From positions 1 through 64,000 of the forward strand of contig CACJWN010000004.1 in assembly GCA_902597175.1 (NCBI GenBank): 64,000 nt of DNA, given 5' to 3'. A model generated the notes under the pieces. That model saw only the letters and a program-made list of their open reading frames with translations. It was not told where the DNA came from and did no database searches. The translations under genes and the position numbers were made by a program. Source of the DNA: an uncultured Pelagibacteraceae bacterium (GTDB lineage: Bacteria > Pseudomonadota > Alphaproteobacteria > Pelagibacterales > Pelagibacteraceae). This document shows, one piece after another, positions 1-8,114 of the stretch; positions within the stretch are counted from its first letter, which is position 1, and every line of letters starts with the position of its first letter.

Positions 1-661
1 GTGCACCTTCCACCAAACCAGGAATATCAGCTAAAGTAATCTCTTTCCCTCCGTAATAAGAAACCCCTAAATTTGGATTAATTGTTGTAAAAGGATAGTT
101 TGCTATTTTTGGCTTTGCTCTTGTTAATGCTGCAAGCAAACTGGATTTACCAGCATTTGGCTTGCCAATAATTCCAATATCAGCAATTACTTTTAATTGA
201 AGCCATATCCAAAATTCTTCACCTAATTTTCCATTAGTTTTTTTTCTTGGCGCCCTGTTTGTCGAACTTTTAAATCTTACATTGCCAAGTCCACCTTTAC
301 CTCCCGATGCAACAAGATATTTTTCTTTATTTTTTGTAAAATCATAAATTAAGGTATTATTATCCTCCTCGTAAACTTGAGTTCCTAGTGGAACTTTTAA
401 AATCAAATCTTCCCCATTAGCTCCAGTTTTATTTCTTTTACTACCAGGTTTTCCATGTTGTGCTTTAAAATGTTGAGCATACCTAAAATCAATTAATGTA
501 TTGAGGTTTCTATCTGATTGAACAATTATAGATCCCCCGTCACCGCCGTCACCCCCATCTGGTCCGCCGTACTCCACAAACTTTTCTCTTCTAAAGCTTG
601 CAGATCCTGATCCACCATTTCCAGCTTTAATATAAATCTTTGCCTGATCTAAAAATTTCAT
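1..661 (-). CDS. obgE: GTPase Obg/CgtA, partial (C-terminal end outside window)
   Basis: This is a ribosome-associated GTPase involved in late 50S subunit assembly. Reading from the ATG at 661, about 220 codons are visible before the left edge. The glycine-rich Obg fold comes first, with runs such as [12 protein letters not shown] near residues 35-50. It is followed by the start of the G domain: the P-loop GKPNAGKSS near residue 165 and the G3 motif DIPGLVEG just before the edge. The remaining G motifs and the C-terminus lie outside the window. It is the third gene of the classical rplU-rpmA-obgE unit, 40 bases after rpmA. No frameshift is seen in the visible part. Confidence 0.95.
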   Translation of the reverse strand, partial: MKFLDQAKIYIKAGNGGSGSASFRREKFVEYGGPDGGDGGDGGSIIVQSDRNLNTLIDFRYAQHFKAQHGKPGSKRNKTGANGEDLILKVPLGTQVYEEDNNTLIYDFTKNKEKYLVASGGKGGLGNVRFKSSTNRAPRKKTNGKLGEEFWIWLQLKVIADIGIIGKPNAGKSSLLAALTRAKPKIANYPFTTINPNLGVSYYGGKEITLADIPGLVEGA

Positions 662-701
662 TTTTTTATTAATATAAATAACTTTGGTTATTTATATATA
701 T

Positions 702-956
702 TTAATTGGGGATTACAGAAACAAAAGTTCTGTTTAACTTAGATTTTTTGAATTTTACTTTTCCTTTAATCAAAGAAAAAATTGAATGGTCTTTACCCAT
801 ACCAACATTGTCACCAGGATGAATTTTTGTCCCTCTTTGTCTAACTATAATGTTTCCAGGTATCACAACTTGGTCACCATATTTTTTAACTCCAAGACGT
901 CTACCTTTACTATCTCGACCGTTCTTCGATGATCCACCTGCTTTTTTTGTTGCCAT
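702..956 (-). CDS. rpmA: 50S ribosomal protein L27
   Basis: L27 lies near the peptidyl transferase centre of the large subunit. The 84-residue product has the family length and begins [16 protein letters not shown], the conserved N-terminal tail that reaches toward the P-site t[17 protein letters not shown] follows as the family core. There is no N-terminal extension of the Firmicute type that would need processing. It sits 8 bases after rplU and before obgE, so the three genes are probably co-transcribed. Confidence 0.97.
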   Translation of the reverse strand: MATKKAGGSSKNGRDSKGRRLGVKKYGDQVVIPGNIIVRQRGTKIHPGDNVGMGKDHSIFSLIKGKVKFKKSKLNRTFVSVIPN

Positions 957-964
957 TTAGTTTC

Positions 965-1372
965 CTATTTTTTTGCAGCCTTTTTTATAACTTTTTTCTC
1001 TTCTTTAATAGGCTTATTTTTTTCGACGATTTTAGCCTCATCTACAACTTTCCCACCTTTAGCTAAAATTTTTGTGATTTGTATTTTAGAATGGCGTTGT
1101 CTATGCCCGTTTTTCTTTCTTGAGTGTTTTCGTCTTCTCTTATGAAAAATTAATACAGTTCTATCTTTAACATTATCTAAAAGTTTAGCTTCAACTGTTG
1201 CCCCGTCAATTTTAGGACTTCCAATTTCGGTATTTTTGTCATCATTCAAAAGTAAAACATTATTAAACTTGATAGTTTCTCCAACTTTAGCGTTAAGTTT
1301 TTCAATTTCTAAAATTTTACTTGCAGATACTTTGTACTGCTTTCCACCTGTTTCAATTATAGCAAATGACAT
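965..1372 (-). CDS. rplU: 50S ribosomal protein L21
   Basis: L21 binds 23S rRNA in the large subunit. I place the start at the ATG at 1372, giving a 135-residue protein that opens MSFAIIETGGKQYKV, where the family normally begins. An in-frame ATG eight codons upstream (1396) would add residues with no family counterpart. The central KRRRKHSRKKNGHRQ region is the rRNA-binding part. A Lys/Glu/Ala-rich tail of roughly 30 residues extends beyond the core, as in many alphaproteobacterial L21 proteins. It is the first gene of the rplU-rpmA-obgE unit. Confidence 0.95.
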   Translation of the reverse strand: MSFAIIETGGKQYKVSASKILEIEKLNAKVGETIKFNNVLLLNDDKNTEIGSPKIDGATVEAKLLDNVKDRTVLIFHKRRRKHSRKKNGHRQRHSKIQITKILAKGGKVVDEAKIVEKNKPIKEEKKVIKKAAKK

Positions 1373-1437
1373 AAATTTTCTTTTATTAATTTCCACGCAA
1401 TATATCCTTCACTGCTAGCAAGTCAAGATTATTGAAG

Positions 1438-2196
1438 TTAAAAAGAGTCCTTTAAATCTCTTAATTTTGAAAAAACTTTAGCATCTGATGAATCTTTTAG
1501 GCCTAAAGCATGCCTAATCTTAGGATCATGACACCTAAAAAAAATATTTGTTTTAATTTCCTGACCTAAAGTAGTTGGAATAGTTGGCTGATTAGAACTT
1601 AATTTTTTTTGAATTTCAACTTCTTTCTCTTTTAAAAAAATATTTTTGCAGTCATATTTTAAACAAAAATTTAAATTTGATTTAGTATATTCGTGTCCAC
1701 AATATATTTTTGTATCTAGTGGAAGTTTTTTAATTTTATTTAAAGAATTAAACATTTCTTCATGGGTACCCTCAAAAACTCTACCACATCCCAATGAAAA
1801 TAAAGTATCACCTGTAAAAACTACTTTTTCTCTAAAAAAGAAAAATGCGACGTGGCCCTTAGTATGACCAGGCACAAAAATTACTTCAAATTCTAATTTT
1901 CCAATTTTATGCTTTTGGTTTTCTTTAAGTAAAATGTCTATACCCGGAATTCGACCTCTATCTAATTCAAAACCCAAAATTTTAGAGTTATATTTTTTTT
2001 TCAACTCTAAATTACCGTCAACATGATCGGTATGATGATGAGTATTCAGAATAAAATCTAATTTCTTATACTTTTTAATTACATCATCACATGCTTTAAA
2101 TTCTGCAGGATCAACTATTGAAACTTTGTCAGACTCTTTATCATGAATTAAGTAACTAAAGTTATCACTCAAACAAGGAATAATTTCTACTTTCAT
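1438..2196 (-). CDS. gloB: Hydroxyacylglutathione hydrolase (glyoxalase II)
   Basis: This is a metallo-beta-lactamase fold enzyme that hydrolyses S-D-lactoylglutathione to D-lactate and glutathione in methylglyoxal detoxification. The 252-residue product has the family length. The metal-binding motif THHHTDHVDGN is at about residues 52-62, VPGHTKGHVAF near 108, FTGDTLFSLGCGR near 127 and YCGHEYT near 165, together supplying the His and Asp ligands of the dinuclear site. The C-terminal substrate-binding part is present. It lies one base downstream of metW and is probably transcribed with metX-metW. The link to methionine synthesis is positional only. Confidence 0.93.
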   Translation of the reverse strand: MKVEIIPCLSDNFSYLIHDKESDKVSIVDPAEFKACDDVIKKYKKLDFILNTHHHTDHVDGNLELKKKYNSKILGFELDRGRIPGIDILLKENQKHKIGKLEFEVIFVPGHTKGHVAFFFFREKVVFTGDTLFSLGCGRVFEGTHEEMFNSLNKIKKLPLDTKIYCGHEYTKSNLNFCLKYDCKNIFLKEKEVEIQKKLSSNQPTIPTTLGQEIKTNIFFRCHDPKIRHALGLKDSSDAKVFSKLRDLKDSF

Positions 2197-2197
2197 A

Positions 2198-2806
2198 TTA
2201 ACCTATTAAAAAAATACCAACTTTTGAAAAAAGATTTTTAATTTCTAAATTACTTTTTTTTATTAATGAGGTTTTATTTTCATTAACTCCAACAACTTTT
2301 TTAATAATAATATTTTTTTCATCACAAAAATTAAATAAATCTTTTATAGTGCACATGTGTAAATTAGGAGTATTATACCAAGTATTTGGCAGAGTTTTTG
2401 TAACCGGCATCTCACCAAAAAGTAAAAGTTTTATTCTTACTTTCCAATAGCCAAAATTAGGAATTGAGATAATAACTGATTTTCCTATCCTCAAAAGATT
2501 TTTTAAAACTTTCTCTGGCTCATAAAATGCTTGTAGGGTTTGACTCAACACAACATAGTCAAATGATTTATCTGGAAATTGATGCAATTCAGTTTCTGCA
2601 TTACCTTGAATTACTGGCAAACCTTTATAAATACATTCTTTAACATTATCTTGATTAAGCTCTAGTCCACGTACCTCTATATTTTTTTCTATTCTGAGAA
2701 GATGCATTAAAGATCCGTCTCCACATCCTATGTCGAGAACCCTTGTATTATTAGGTAATAAATCTGCAATTACTTTAAATTCTTTTTTCATTTTTAAATT
2801 TTTCAT
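2198..2806 (-). CDS. metW: Methionine biosynthesis protein MetW (methyltransferase-like)
   Basis: MetW is a SAM-dependent methyltransferase-fold protein that accompanies MetX in proteobacteria that acetylate homoserine. Motif I, VLDIGCGDGSL, lies near residue 25, and LSQTLQAFYEPEKVL and IPNFGYWKVR are typical MetW segments. The conserved NTWYNTPNLHMCTIKDL stretch is near residue 140. The gene overlaps the 3' end of metX, which suggests translational coupling. The start is uncertain: an internal ATG at 2791 gives an N-terminus that aligns better with family members, and neither start has a clear ribosome binding site. Its biochemical role in MetX function is known only in part for the family. 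Confidence 0.9.
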   Translation of the reverse strand: MKNLKMKKEFKVIADLLPNNTRVLDIGCGDGSLMHLLRIEKNIEVRGLELNQDNVKECIYKGLPVIQGNAETELHQFPDKSFDYVVLSQTLQAFYEPEKVLKNLLRIGKSVIISIPNFGYWKVRIKLLLFGEMPVTKTLPNTWYNTPNLHMCTIKDLFNFCDEKNIIIKKVVGVNENKTSLIKKSNLEIKNLFSKVGIFLIG

Positions 2807-3914
2807 ACATAGAGTCTATAAAACCTTTAAGTGTTTTTAAAAATTCAGGCTCATCAAGTAAAAAAGAATCATGTCCTTTGTCTGTAACTATCTCAGAGTA
2901 AGAGACATCTGCACCTGACGCATTTAATGCTATTACTATATCTTTGTTATCTTTTGTTGTGTAAAGCCAATCAGAGGAAAATGATATGATTAAGAATTTA
3001 GTTTTTTGATTTTTAAATGCTTCTACCAAGCCTCCTTTAAATTGTTTTGAAAGATCAAAATAATCCATCGCTCTAGTTATATATAGTACTGAATTAGCAT
3101 CAAATCTTTCAACAAACGCATAGCCTTGATGTCTTAAATAACTTTCAACCTGGAAATCAGCATTAAAACTAAATTCATAATCTGCCTTCTCTTGTAATTT
3201 TCTACCAAATTTTTCCTGCATACCTTTTTCAGATAAATAGCTTATATGTCCAACCATTCTTGCAACTGCTAAGCCATTTTTTGGTTGAGAATTTTTCAAA
3301 ACATACTTTCCATTATCCCATACAGGATCTGCCATAATTGCTTGACGAGCTAATTCATTAAGAGCAATATTTTGAGCGCTATGGCTTGAGCTACAGGCTA
3401 TCGGCACCGCTGAAAAAGCTTTATCCGGAAATGTTGCACAAAATTGTAAAAGTTGCATTCCACCCATTGAACCCCCAGTCGCACATAAAAGCTTTTTAAT
3501 TCCTAGATGTTCAAGTAAGGACTCCTGAGCTTTTACCATATCTTTAATCGTTATAACTGGAAAATCCAATCCATAAGGTTTTTTTGTTACTGGATTAATA
3601 TCTTTAGGACCAAACGATCCCATACATCCTCCGATCACATTTGCACAAATAACAAAATATTTATTTGTATCTATTGCTCGCCCAGGCCCTACTGCAGTAA
3701 CCCACCAACCTTCTTTATTAGTGATAGGATTTGTTCCAGTCACGAACTGATCTCCAGTTAATGCATGAAACACAAGTATTGCATTGTCCTTGTTATCATT
3801 CAATTTTCCATAAGTCTCGTAAGCGATAGGAAAATCTTTTATAATTTTTCCGCAGTCTAGTTTAAGCGGTTTAGTAACGTCTAATTTCTTTATATTCTCA
3901 AGTTTTATATTCAT
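2775..3914 (-). CDS. metX: Homoserine O-acetyltransferase
   Basis: MetX acetylates homoserine from acetyl-CoA, the committed step of transsulfuration or sulfhydrylation to methionine. It has an alpha/beta-hydrolase fold. HALTGDQ lies near residue 60, the nucleophile elbow GGSMGGMQ near 150, and the late Asp and His (SDWLYTT and KGHDSFLLDEPEF) complete the triad. I choose the ATG at 3914 (379 residues, MNIKLENIKK). An in-frame ATG at 3944 would add ten codons, MPSLAGLFFW, that are simply the translated terminator hairpin of the riboswitch leader. The gene is first in metX-metW-gloB and is regulated by the SAM-II element upstream. Confidence 0.94.
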   Translation of the reverse strand: MNIKLENIKKLDVTKPLKLDCGKIIKDFPIAYETYGKLNDNKDNAILVFHALTGDQFVTGTNPITNKEGWWVTAVGPGRAIDTNKYFVICANVIGGCMGSFGPKDINPVTKKPYGLDFPVITIKDMVKAQESLLEHLGIKKLLCATGGSMGGMQLLQFCATFPDKAFSAVPIACSSSHSAQNIALNELARQAIMADPVWDNGKYVLKNSQPKNGLAVARMVGHISYLSEKGMQEKFGRKLQEKADYEFSFNADFQVESYLRHQGYAFVERFDANSVLYITRAMDYFDLSKQFKGGLVEAFKNQKTKFLIISFSSDWLYTTKDNKDIVIALNASGADVSYSEIVTDKGHDSFLLDEPEFLKTLKGFIDSMYEKFKNEKRI

Positions 3915-3916
3915 CC

Positions 3917-3942
3917 AAAAAAAAAGCCCAGCTAAACTGGGC
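3917..3942 (-). terminator. Intrinsic terminator in the metX leader
   Basis: Read on the minus strand, a 6-bp GC-rich stem (GCCCAG and CTGGGC) with a 5-base loop TTTAG is followed directly by nine T residues. It lies between the SAM-II aptamer and the metX start codon, so it should stop transcription before metX. Its loop and 3' arm are complementary to the aptamer tail (TAGCTAAA against TTTAGCTG, seven Watson-Crick pairs and one G-U). This allows an alternative antiterminator pairing. Confidence 0.85.
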
Positions 3943-3998
3943 ATCCCCTTTTTAGCTACATTTATTATGCGCTTGCAATACGGTTAAATCAGCGCGAA
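3943..3998 (-). promoter_or_regulatory. SAM-II riboswitch
   Basis: The minus strand carries the SAM-II aptamer almost base for base as I remember it from the crystallised marine metX example. It has the P1 stem GCGCT/AGCGC closing a loop that contains GATTTAACCGTATTGC, then an A/T-rich strand, then the pseudoknot tail TGTAGCTAAAAAGGGG. SAM binding folds the tail back into the loop. The usual SAM-II mechanism hides the GGGG region from the ribosome. Here an intrinsic terminator begins immediately downstream, so control by transcription termination is likely. The regulated gene is metX. Confidence 0.92.
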
Positions 3999-4090
3999 TA
4001 ATGTTTACTAAATCATCACAAACTTGTCAATTTTATATACGATAAAGAGCTATAGAAAAACTTAAACAATTTAGATAATACATTAATTAA

Positions 4091-5176
4091 ATGAGATTTC
4101 CGAAACCAAATAACATTGTTGCAGAGAAATATGTAGCTGGAATGAGCTTATTCAAAAGTAAATTAGCCAAGATTAAATTATCTGCTAATGAGTCTGCTCT
4201 TGGTCCTAGCCCAAAAGCAACAAAACAATACTTAGAAGTTTCAAAAAACTTTGCAAGATACCCTGACTCCGATGGAACTTTTTTAAGAAATACTTTGGCT
4301 AATAAATTTAAGATTGATAACAATAGAATAATCTTAGGATCAGGTTCTGATCAAATTTTTGAACTTATATGTAAATCGTTTCTAAAGAAAGGAGATGAAG
4401 TTATAGTCCCTAAGTTTAGTTTTATAATTTACCGAATTTACAGTAGAATGAATGGAGCAAAAATTATTTATTCTAAAGAAAATAATTTTACTGTTTCAAC
4501 TAAAGATATACTCAAAAAAGTTACAAGAAAAACCAAAATAGTTTTCCTAGCTAACCCAAATAATCCAACTGGAACATATATTCCAAAGAAAGAATTACTC
4601 TTTTTAAGAAAAAAACTAAGAAGTGATATATTGTTAGTAGTAGATGATGCTTATTTTGAGTATGTAAAAAATAAAGATTATTTGTCTGGTTTAAAAACTT
4701 TTACAAATTTTAAAAATGTAGTTATGACAAGAACTTTTTCAAAAATATATGGTTTAGCAGGGCTTAGAGTGGGCTGGGGATATGGATCAAAAGAAATTAT
4801 TTCTGCATTAAATAAGGTTAAACCACCTTTTAATGTAAGCAGACCAGCTTTGTTTGCAGCTTCTGCTGCTGTAAAAGATAGTTCATGGCTTAATAAAGAA
4901 ATAAATCACGTAAATAAATGGAATAAAAAAATGTTTTCTGAATTTAAAAAAATGAGGATTGAGACAAATAAAAGTTTTACTAATTTCTTATTGGTAAAAT
5001 TTGATAAAGTTAAAACAAACTCTTCTCAAGTTTTTAGATTACTTGCAAAATCAGGAATACTCGTTCGTAAAATGGATGTTTATGGAATTAAAAATTCTTT
5101 ACGAATAACTATTGGAAAATCATCAGAGAATATTGCACTAATAAAAAAAATGAGAAAAATTTTAAATGTTTCATAA
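4091..5176 (+). CDS. hisC: Histidinol-phosphate / aromatic aminotransferase (HisC family)
   Basis: This is a class I/II PLP-dependent aminotransferase of 361 residues, the usual HisC length. LSANESALGPSP near residue 30 is the substrate-binding start of the family. LANPNNPTGTYIP near 155, VVDDAYFEY near 185 and TRTFSKIYGLAGLRVGWG near 215 give the PLP-binding Asn, Asp, Tyr and the Schiff-base Lys. The gene overlaps tyrA by 11 bases. The pairing with tyrA, common in alphaproteobacteria, suggests that it also transaminates prephenate or aromatic 2-oxoacids besides histidinol phosphate. The dual role is inferred. Confidence 0.88.
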   Translation: MRFPKPNNIVAEKYVAGMSLFKSKLAKIKLSANESALGPSPKATKQYLEVSKNFARYPDSDGTFLRNTLANKFKIDNNRIILGSGSDQIFELICKSFLKKGDEVIVPKFSFIIYRIYSRMNGAKIIYSKENNFTVSTKDILKKVTRKTKIVFLANPNNPTGTYIPKKELLFLRKKLRSDILLVVDDAYFEYVKNKDYLSGLKTFTNFKNVVMTRTFSKIYGLAGLRVGWGYGSKEIISALNKVKPPFNVSRPALFAASAAVKDSSWLNKEINHVNKWNKKMFSEFKKMRIETNKSFTNFLLVKFDKVKTNSSQVFRLLAKSGILVRKMDVYGIKNSLRITIGKSSENIALIKKMRKILNVS

Positions 5177-6062
5177 AATAAGCATAATAGGCTGTGGATT
5201 GATTGGCTCCTCAATTCTGAGAGCAACACAAGAAAAAAAATTAGCTACAAAAATAAGTGTTTACGATAAGTCAAATAAAGTTTTAGAATATTTAAAAAAA
5301 AACTTTACAGCTAATATTTGTTCTAATGTGTCTGAGACTACAAAAGATGCAGATCTGATAATAATTTCTGTACCGTTAAGTAGTTATAAAGAAATTTTGC
5401 TTTCTATAAAATCAAACTTAAAGGAAGGATCTATTCTTACCGATACCGGTTCTGCTAAAAAAGAAGTTAACAAAATTGTAAACAATTTAGGTCTTAAGAA
5501 TATTGCTTGGATAGCTTCACACCCAATAGCTGGAACAGAATATAGTGGTCCTGCAGCAGGATTCTCAAGTTTATTTAAAAATAGATGGTGCATTCTTTCA
5601 GCTGACAACCAAGTTGCTAAAGATAAATTAGAAATCCTAGAAAAATTTTGGTTCAAATTAGGAAGTAAAGTCAAAGTCATGTCATTTGAAGACCATGATT
5701 ATGTTTTGTCATTAACAAGTCATCTTCCACATGCAGCTGCATACAGTATTGTTAGAACCGCAATTAATAATGAGGACAAATTTAAAAATGACGTTATTCA
5801 ATATAGTGCTGGAGGATTAAGAGATTTTACTAGAATTGCTGCTTCAGATCCTTTGATGTGGAAAGATATTTTTATTGATAACAGTGAAAATATATTAAAA
5901 GTTTTAGATAATTATTCAAAAAATCTCGATGATATTAAAAGTGCAATTAAAAATAAAGACAGTGAAAAACTTTTAGAAATATTTTCATCAACTAAAAAAG
6001 TAAGAAAAGAAATTATTGAAGCTGGACAAGATACTGAAAAACCAGACTTTGGAAGAAAATAA
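5166..6062 (+). CDS. tyrA: Prephenate/arogenate dehydrogenase
   Basis: TyrA oxidatively decarboxylates prephenate or arogenate in tyrosine synthesis. The N-terminal Rossmann motif IIGCGLIGSSILRA is at residues 7-20. DTGSAKK near 92, ASHPIAGTEYSGP near 117 and LTSHLPHAAAYSI near 180 carry the conserved active-site His residues. The C-terminal dimerisation domain includes GGLRDFTRIAASDPLMW. At 298 residues there is no chorismate mutase fusion and no ACT domain, so feedback inhibition by a fused domain is not expected. The start overlaps the end of hisC, giving a coupled two-gene unit. Confidence 0.92.
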   Translation: MFHKISIIGCGLIGSSILRATQEKKLATKISVYDKSNKVLEYLKKNFTANICSNVSETTKDADLIIISVPLSSYKEILLSIKSNLKEGSILTDTGSAKKEVNKIVNNLGLKNIAWIASHPIAGTEYSGPAAGFSSLFKNRWCILSADNQVAKDKLEILEKFWFKLGSKVKVMSFEDHDYVLSLTSHLPHAAAYSIVRTAINNEDKFKNDVIQYSAGGLRDFTRIAASDPLMWKDIFIDNSENILKVLDNYSKNLDDIKSAIKNKDSEKLLEIFSSTKKVRKEIIEAGQDTEKPDFGRK

Positions 6063-6770
6063 TTAATAGTATTTTTTTATTTCAGAATAAATCTTATTTT
6101 CAAGTTCTTTAGTAAATTCATCATTTTCTTTACCAGGCATAATAGGATCTAGAAATGAAATATGGATATCCCCTGAAAATTTCATGAAACTATTTTTTGG
6201 CCAGACTTTTCCTGTATTTAACGCGACAGGAATACAAGGTAAATTTAATGTTTTATATATTCGACCAACCCCTTTTTTAAAGGGAGGCTGTTCATCTAAT
6301 TTTACTCGTGTCCCTTGAGGAAATATTAAAAGTGGTCTTTTATTTTTTTCTAATCTTTCTTTTACCTTATCAAAAAAACTTAAATTTTCTTTAGTAGTAG
6401 TCTCCCTAATGATTGCTATAGAACCAATTTTTCTTAAATACCAACCAAACAAAGGAATATTCAAAAGCTCTTTTTTTAAAATAAAAATTGGACCATCAAG
6501 GGGAATTTGCAAAGCAAAAGTTTCAAACATTGATTGATGGGCAGAGGCAACAAAAAAATGATCAACTTTTTTTAAGTTTTCTTTGCCATGAAAAATTACT
6601 TTAGTATTCATTACAAGTTTTAAAATTAAAACAATGTATTTTGCTGATATCCTTCCAAAAAAAATTGTAAATTTATCAGGAAGAATTAATGTTGGTATTG
6701 CTAATATAAATATTGAAATTAGTCCAAAATATAGAAAGATATTAAAAATTAAAGATTTAATAAATTGCAT
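6063..6770 (-). CDS. plsC: 1-acyl-sn-glycerol-3-phosphate acyltransferase
   Basis: This membrane enzyme makes phosphatidic acid by acylating lysophosphatidic acid. One or two hydrophobic segments occupy the first 55 residues. The catalytic block is SAHQSMFETF near residue 95, an HX4E version of the usual HX4D motif that is common in proteobacterial PlsC proteins. FPQGTR near 150 replaces the classical EGTR, and LPCIPVALNTG near 175 is the last family block. At 235 residues it has normal length. Its start overlaps the lysA stop by one base, placing it at the end of the argH-lipoprotein-lysA run. Confidence 0.9.
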   Translation of the reverse strand: MQFIKSLIFNIFLYFGLISIFILAIPTLILPDKFTIFFGRISAKYIVLILKLVMNTKVIFHGKENLKKVDHFFVASAHQSMFETFALQIPLDGPIFILKKELLNIPLFGWYLRKIGSIAIIRETTTKENLSFFDKVKERLEKNKRPLLIFPQGTRVKLDEQPPFKKGVGRIYKTLNLPCIPVALNTGKVWPKNSFMKFSGDIHISFLDPIMPGKENDEFTKELENKIYSEIKKYY

Positions 6771-7999
6771 TAAGAATTAATCAATTTAAGTAAATTTTGT
6801 TTTTTTCTTATATATTTAAACTTGTTTTTATTGATCAAAATTTCAGCAATTAGAGGTCTCGTATTATAATTTGATGATAATGAAGAGCCGTATGCACCAA
6901 CATTTGTAATTGCCACAAAGTCATTTTCAATTAATTTTTGATATTTTTTATAAACTCCAAATTTACAAGTGCTCTCACAAATTGGACCAACAAATTCTAT
7001 TTTACTTTTCATTTTAGATGAATTTTTAATTATTGGAATAATTTTATGAAATGCATCATATAAGGCTGGTCGCATAAAATCGTTCATGCCTGCATCTAAA
7101 ATTATAAAGTTTTTGTTAAGCCCTTTTTTTATAAATTGAACTTTACTTACAAGTAAACCAGTATTTCCAATTATAGACCTACCTGGCTCAAAAATAATTT
7201 TACATTTTAGTTTTGTTGCAAAATTATTTACTAATTTTGCGTATTTATTTAGATTTATTGGTTTTTCATTATCACTATAATTAATTCCAAAACCTCCACC
7301 TAAATCAACATATTTCAAATTTAACTTTAATTCTTTTATTAGCTTATTCATTACATTAAGTGTCTTTTTGAAAGGACCATCATTTAAAATTTGGCTTCCT
7401 ATATGAACACTTAGTGCTTCAAGTTTAATATTTTTAAATTTATTGATCTCCTTGAGAAAAGACTTAAAATTTTTTATTGATAAACCGAATTTGTTATCTG
7501 CTTTACCAGTAGAAATATTTTTATGTGTTTTTGCATCAACATTTGGATTTAACCTGAAGCCAATAGAAACTTTTTTTCTTAATTTTTTTGCTAATTCATC
7601 GACTAACTTTGCTTCACTTTCAGATTCGCAATTAATTAATAGAATTTTTTTATGAATTGCAATTTTTAATTCGTCCTCAGATTTACCAACTCCCGAAAAA
7701 ACAATCTTTTTTGGTTTAATACCTGCTTTAAGAGCTTTTAATAGTTCTCCGCCGGAAACAACATCAGCTCCAGCACCAAGTTTACCCAAAATTCTTAAAA
7801 TATTAGTATTACTATTAGATTTTGCAGCAAAACATATTAAAGGATTAGTTTTTTTAAATGTTTTTACAAAATTTAAATAGTTAGAAACTATTTGATTTTC
7901 AGAATAAATATAAAAGGGAGTTTTATTTTTCTTTAAAAAATTTCGGATAGATACTCGTTCTAGAAACAAATTTTTACCTACATATCTTAAATTTTGCAT
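6770..7999 (-). CDS. lysA: Diaminopimelate decarboxylase
   Basis: LysA decarboxylates meso-diaminopimelate to lysine, the last step of the pathway. It is a fold-type III PLP enzyme. FAAKSNSN near residue 58 carries the PLP Lys, LSVHIGSQI near 197 and GGGFGINY near 235 bind PLP phosphate, and EPGRSIIGNTG near 275 and GPICESTCKFG near 345 form the active site with the partner subunit. YGSSLSSNYNTRP is near the C-terminus. The 409-residue length is typical. It begins four bases after the small lipoprotein gene, so the two are probably coupled. The order argH, small lipoprotein, lysA is frequent in alphaproteobacteria. Confidence 0.95.
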   Translation of the reverse strand: MQNLRYVGKNLFLERVSIRNFLKKNKTPFYIYSENQIVSNYLNFVKTFKKTNPLICFAAKSNSNTNILRILGKLGAGADVVSGGELLKALKAGIKPKKIVFSGVGKSEDELKIAIHKKILLINCESESEAKLVDELAKKLRKKVSIGFRLNPNVDAKTHKNISTGKADNKFGLSIKNFKSFLKEINKFKNIKLEALSVHIGSQILNDGPFKKTLNVMNKLIKELKLNLKYVDLGGGFGINYSDNEKPINLNKYAKLVNNFATKLKCKIIFEPGRSIIGNTGLLVSKVQFIKKGLNKNFIILDAGMNDFMRPALYDAFHKIIPIIKNSSKMKSKIEFVGPICESTCKFGVYKKYQKLIENDFVAITNVGAYGSSLSSNYNTRPLIAEILINKNKFKYIRKKQNLLKLINS

Positions 8000-8003
8000 A
8001 AGA

Positions 8004-8114
8004 TTATAAAACTATTTGTATATGATTTAATTTTCCTTGATATTTAGGCTCTGATTTCTTTCCACATCCCGAAAGAATTAAAATAATTATACAAATTGAT
8101 ATTAATATTTTCAT
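8004..8114 (-). CDS. Small lipoprotein between argH and lysA (LptM-like)
   Basis: A 36-codon gene lies between argH and lysA. Its ATG overlaps the argH stop in an ATGA arrangement, and it ends four bases before lysA. The product starts with MKIL and a run of Ile/Leu, then the lipobox LSGC with the lipidated Cys at residue 17, followed by GKKSEPKY. Position and layout match the short lipoproteins called YifL/LptM that sit beside lysA or dapF in proteobacteria. LptM is reported to assist maturation of the LPS translocon LptD/E in E. coli. Sharing that function is an inference from size, lipobox and context. Confidence 0.75.
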   Translation of the reverse strand: MKILISICIIILILSGCGKKSEPKYQGKLNHIQIVL

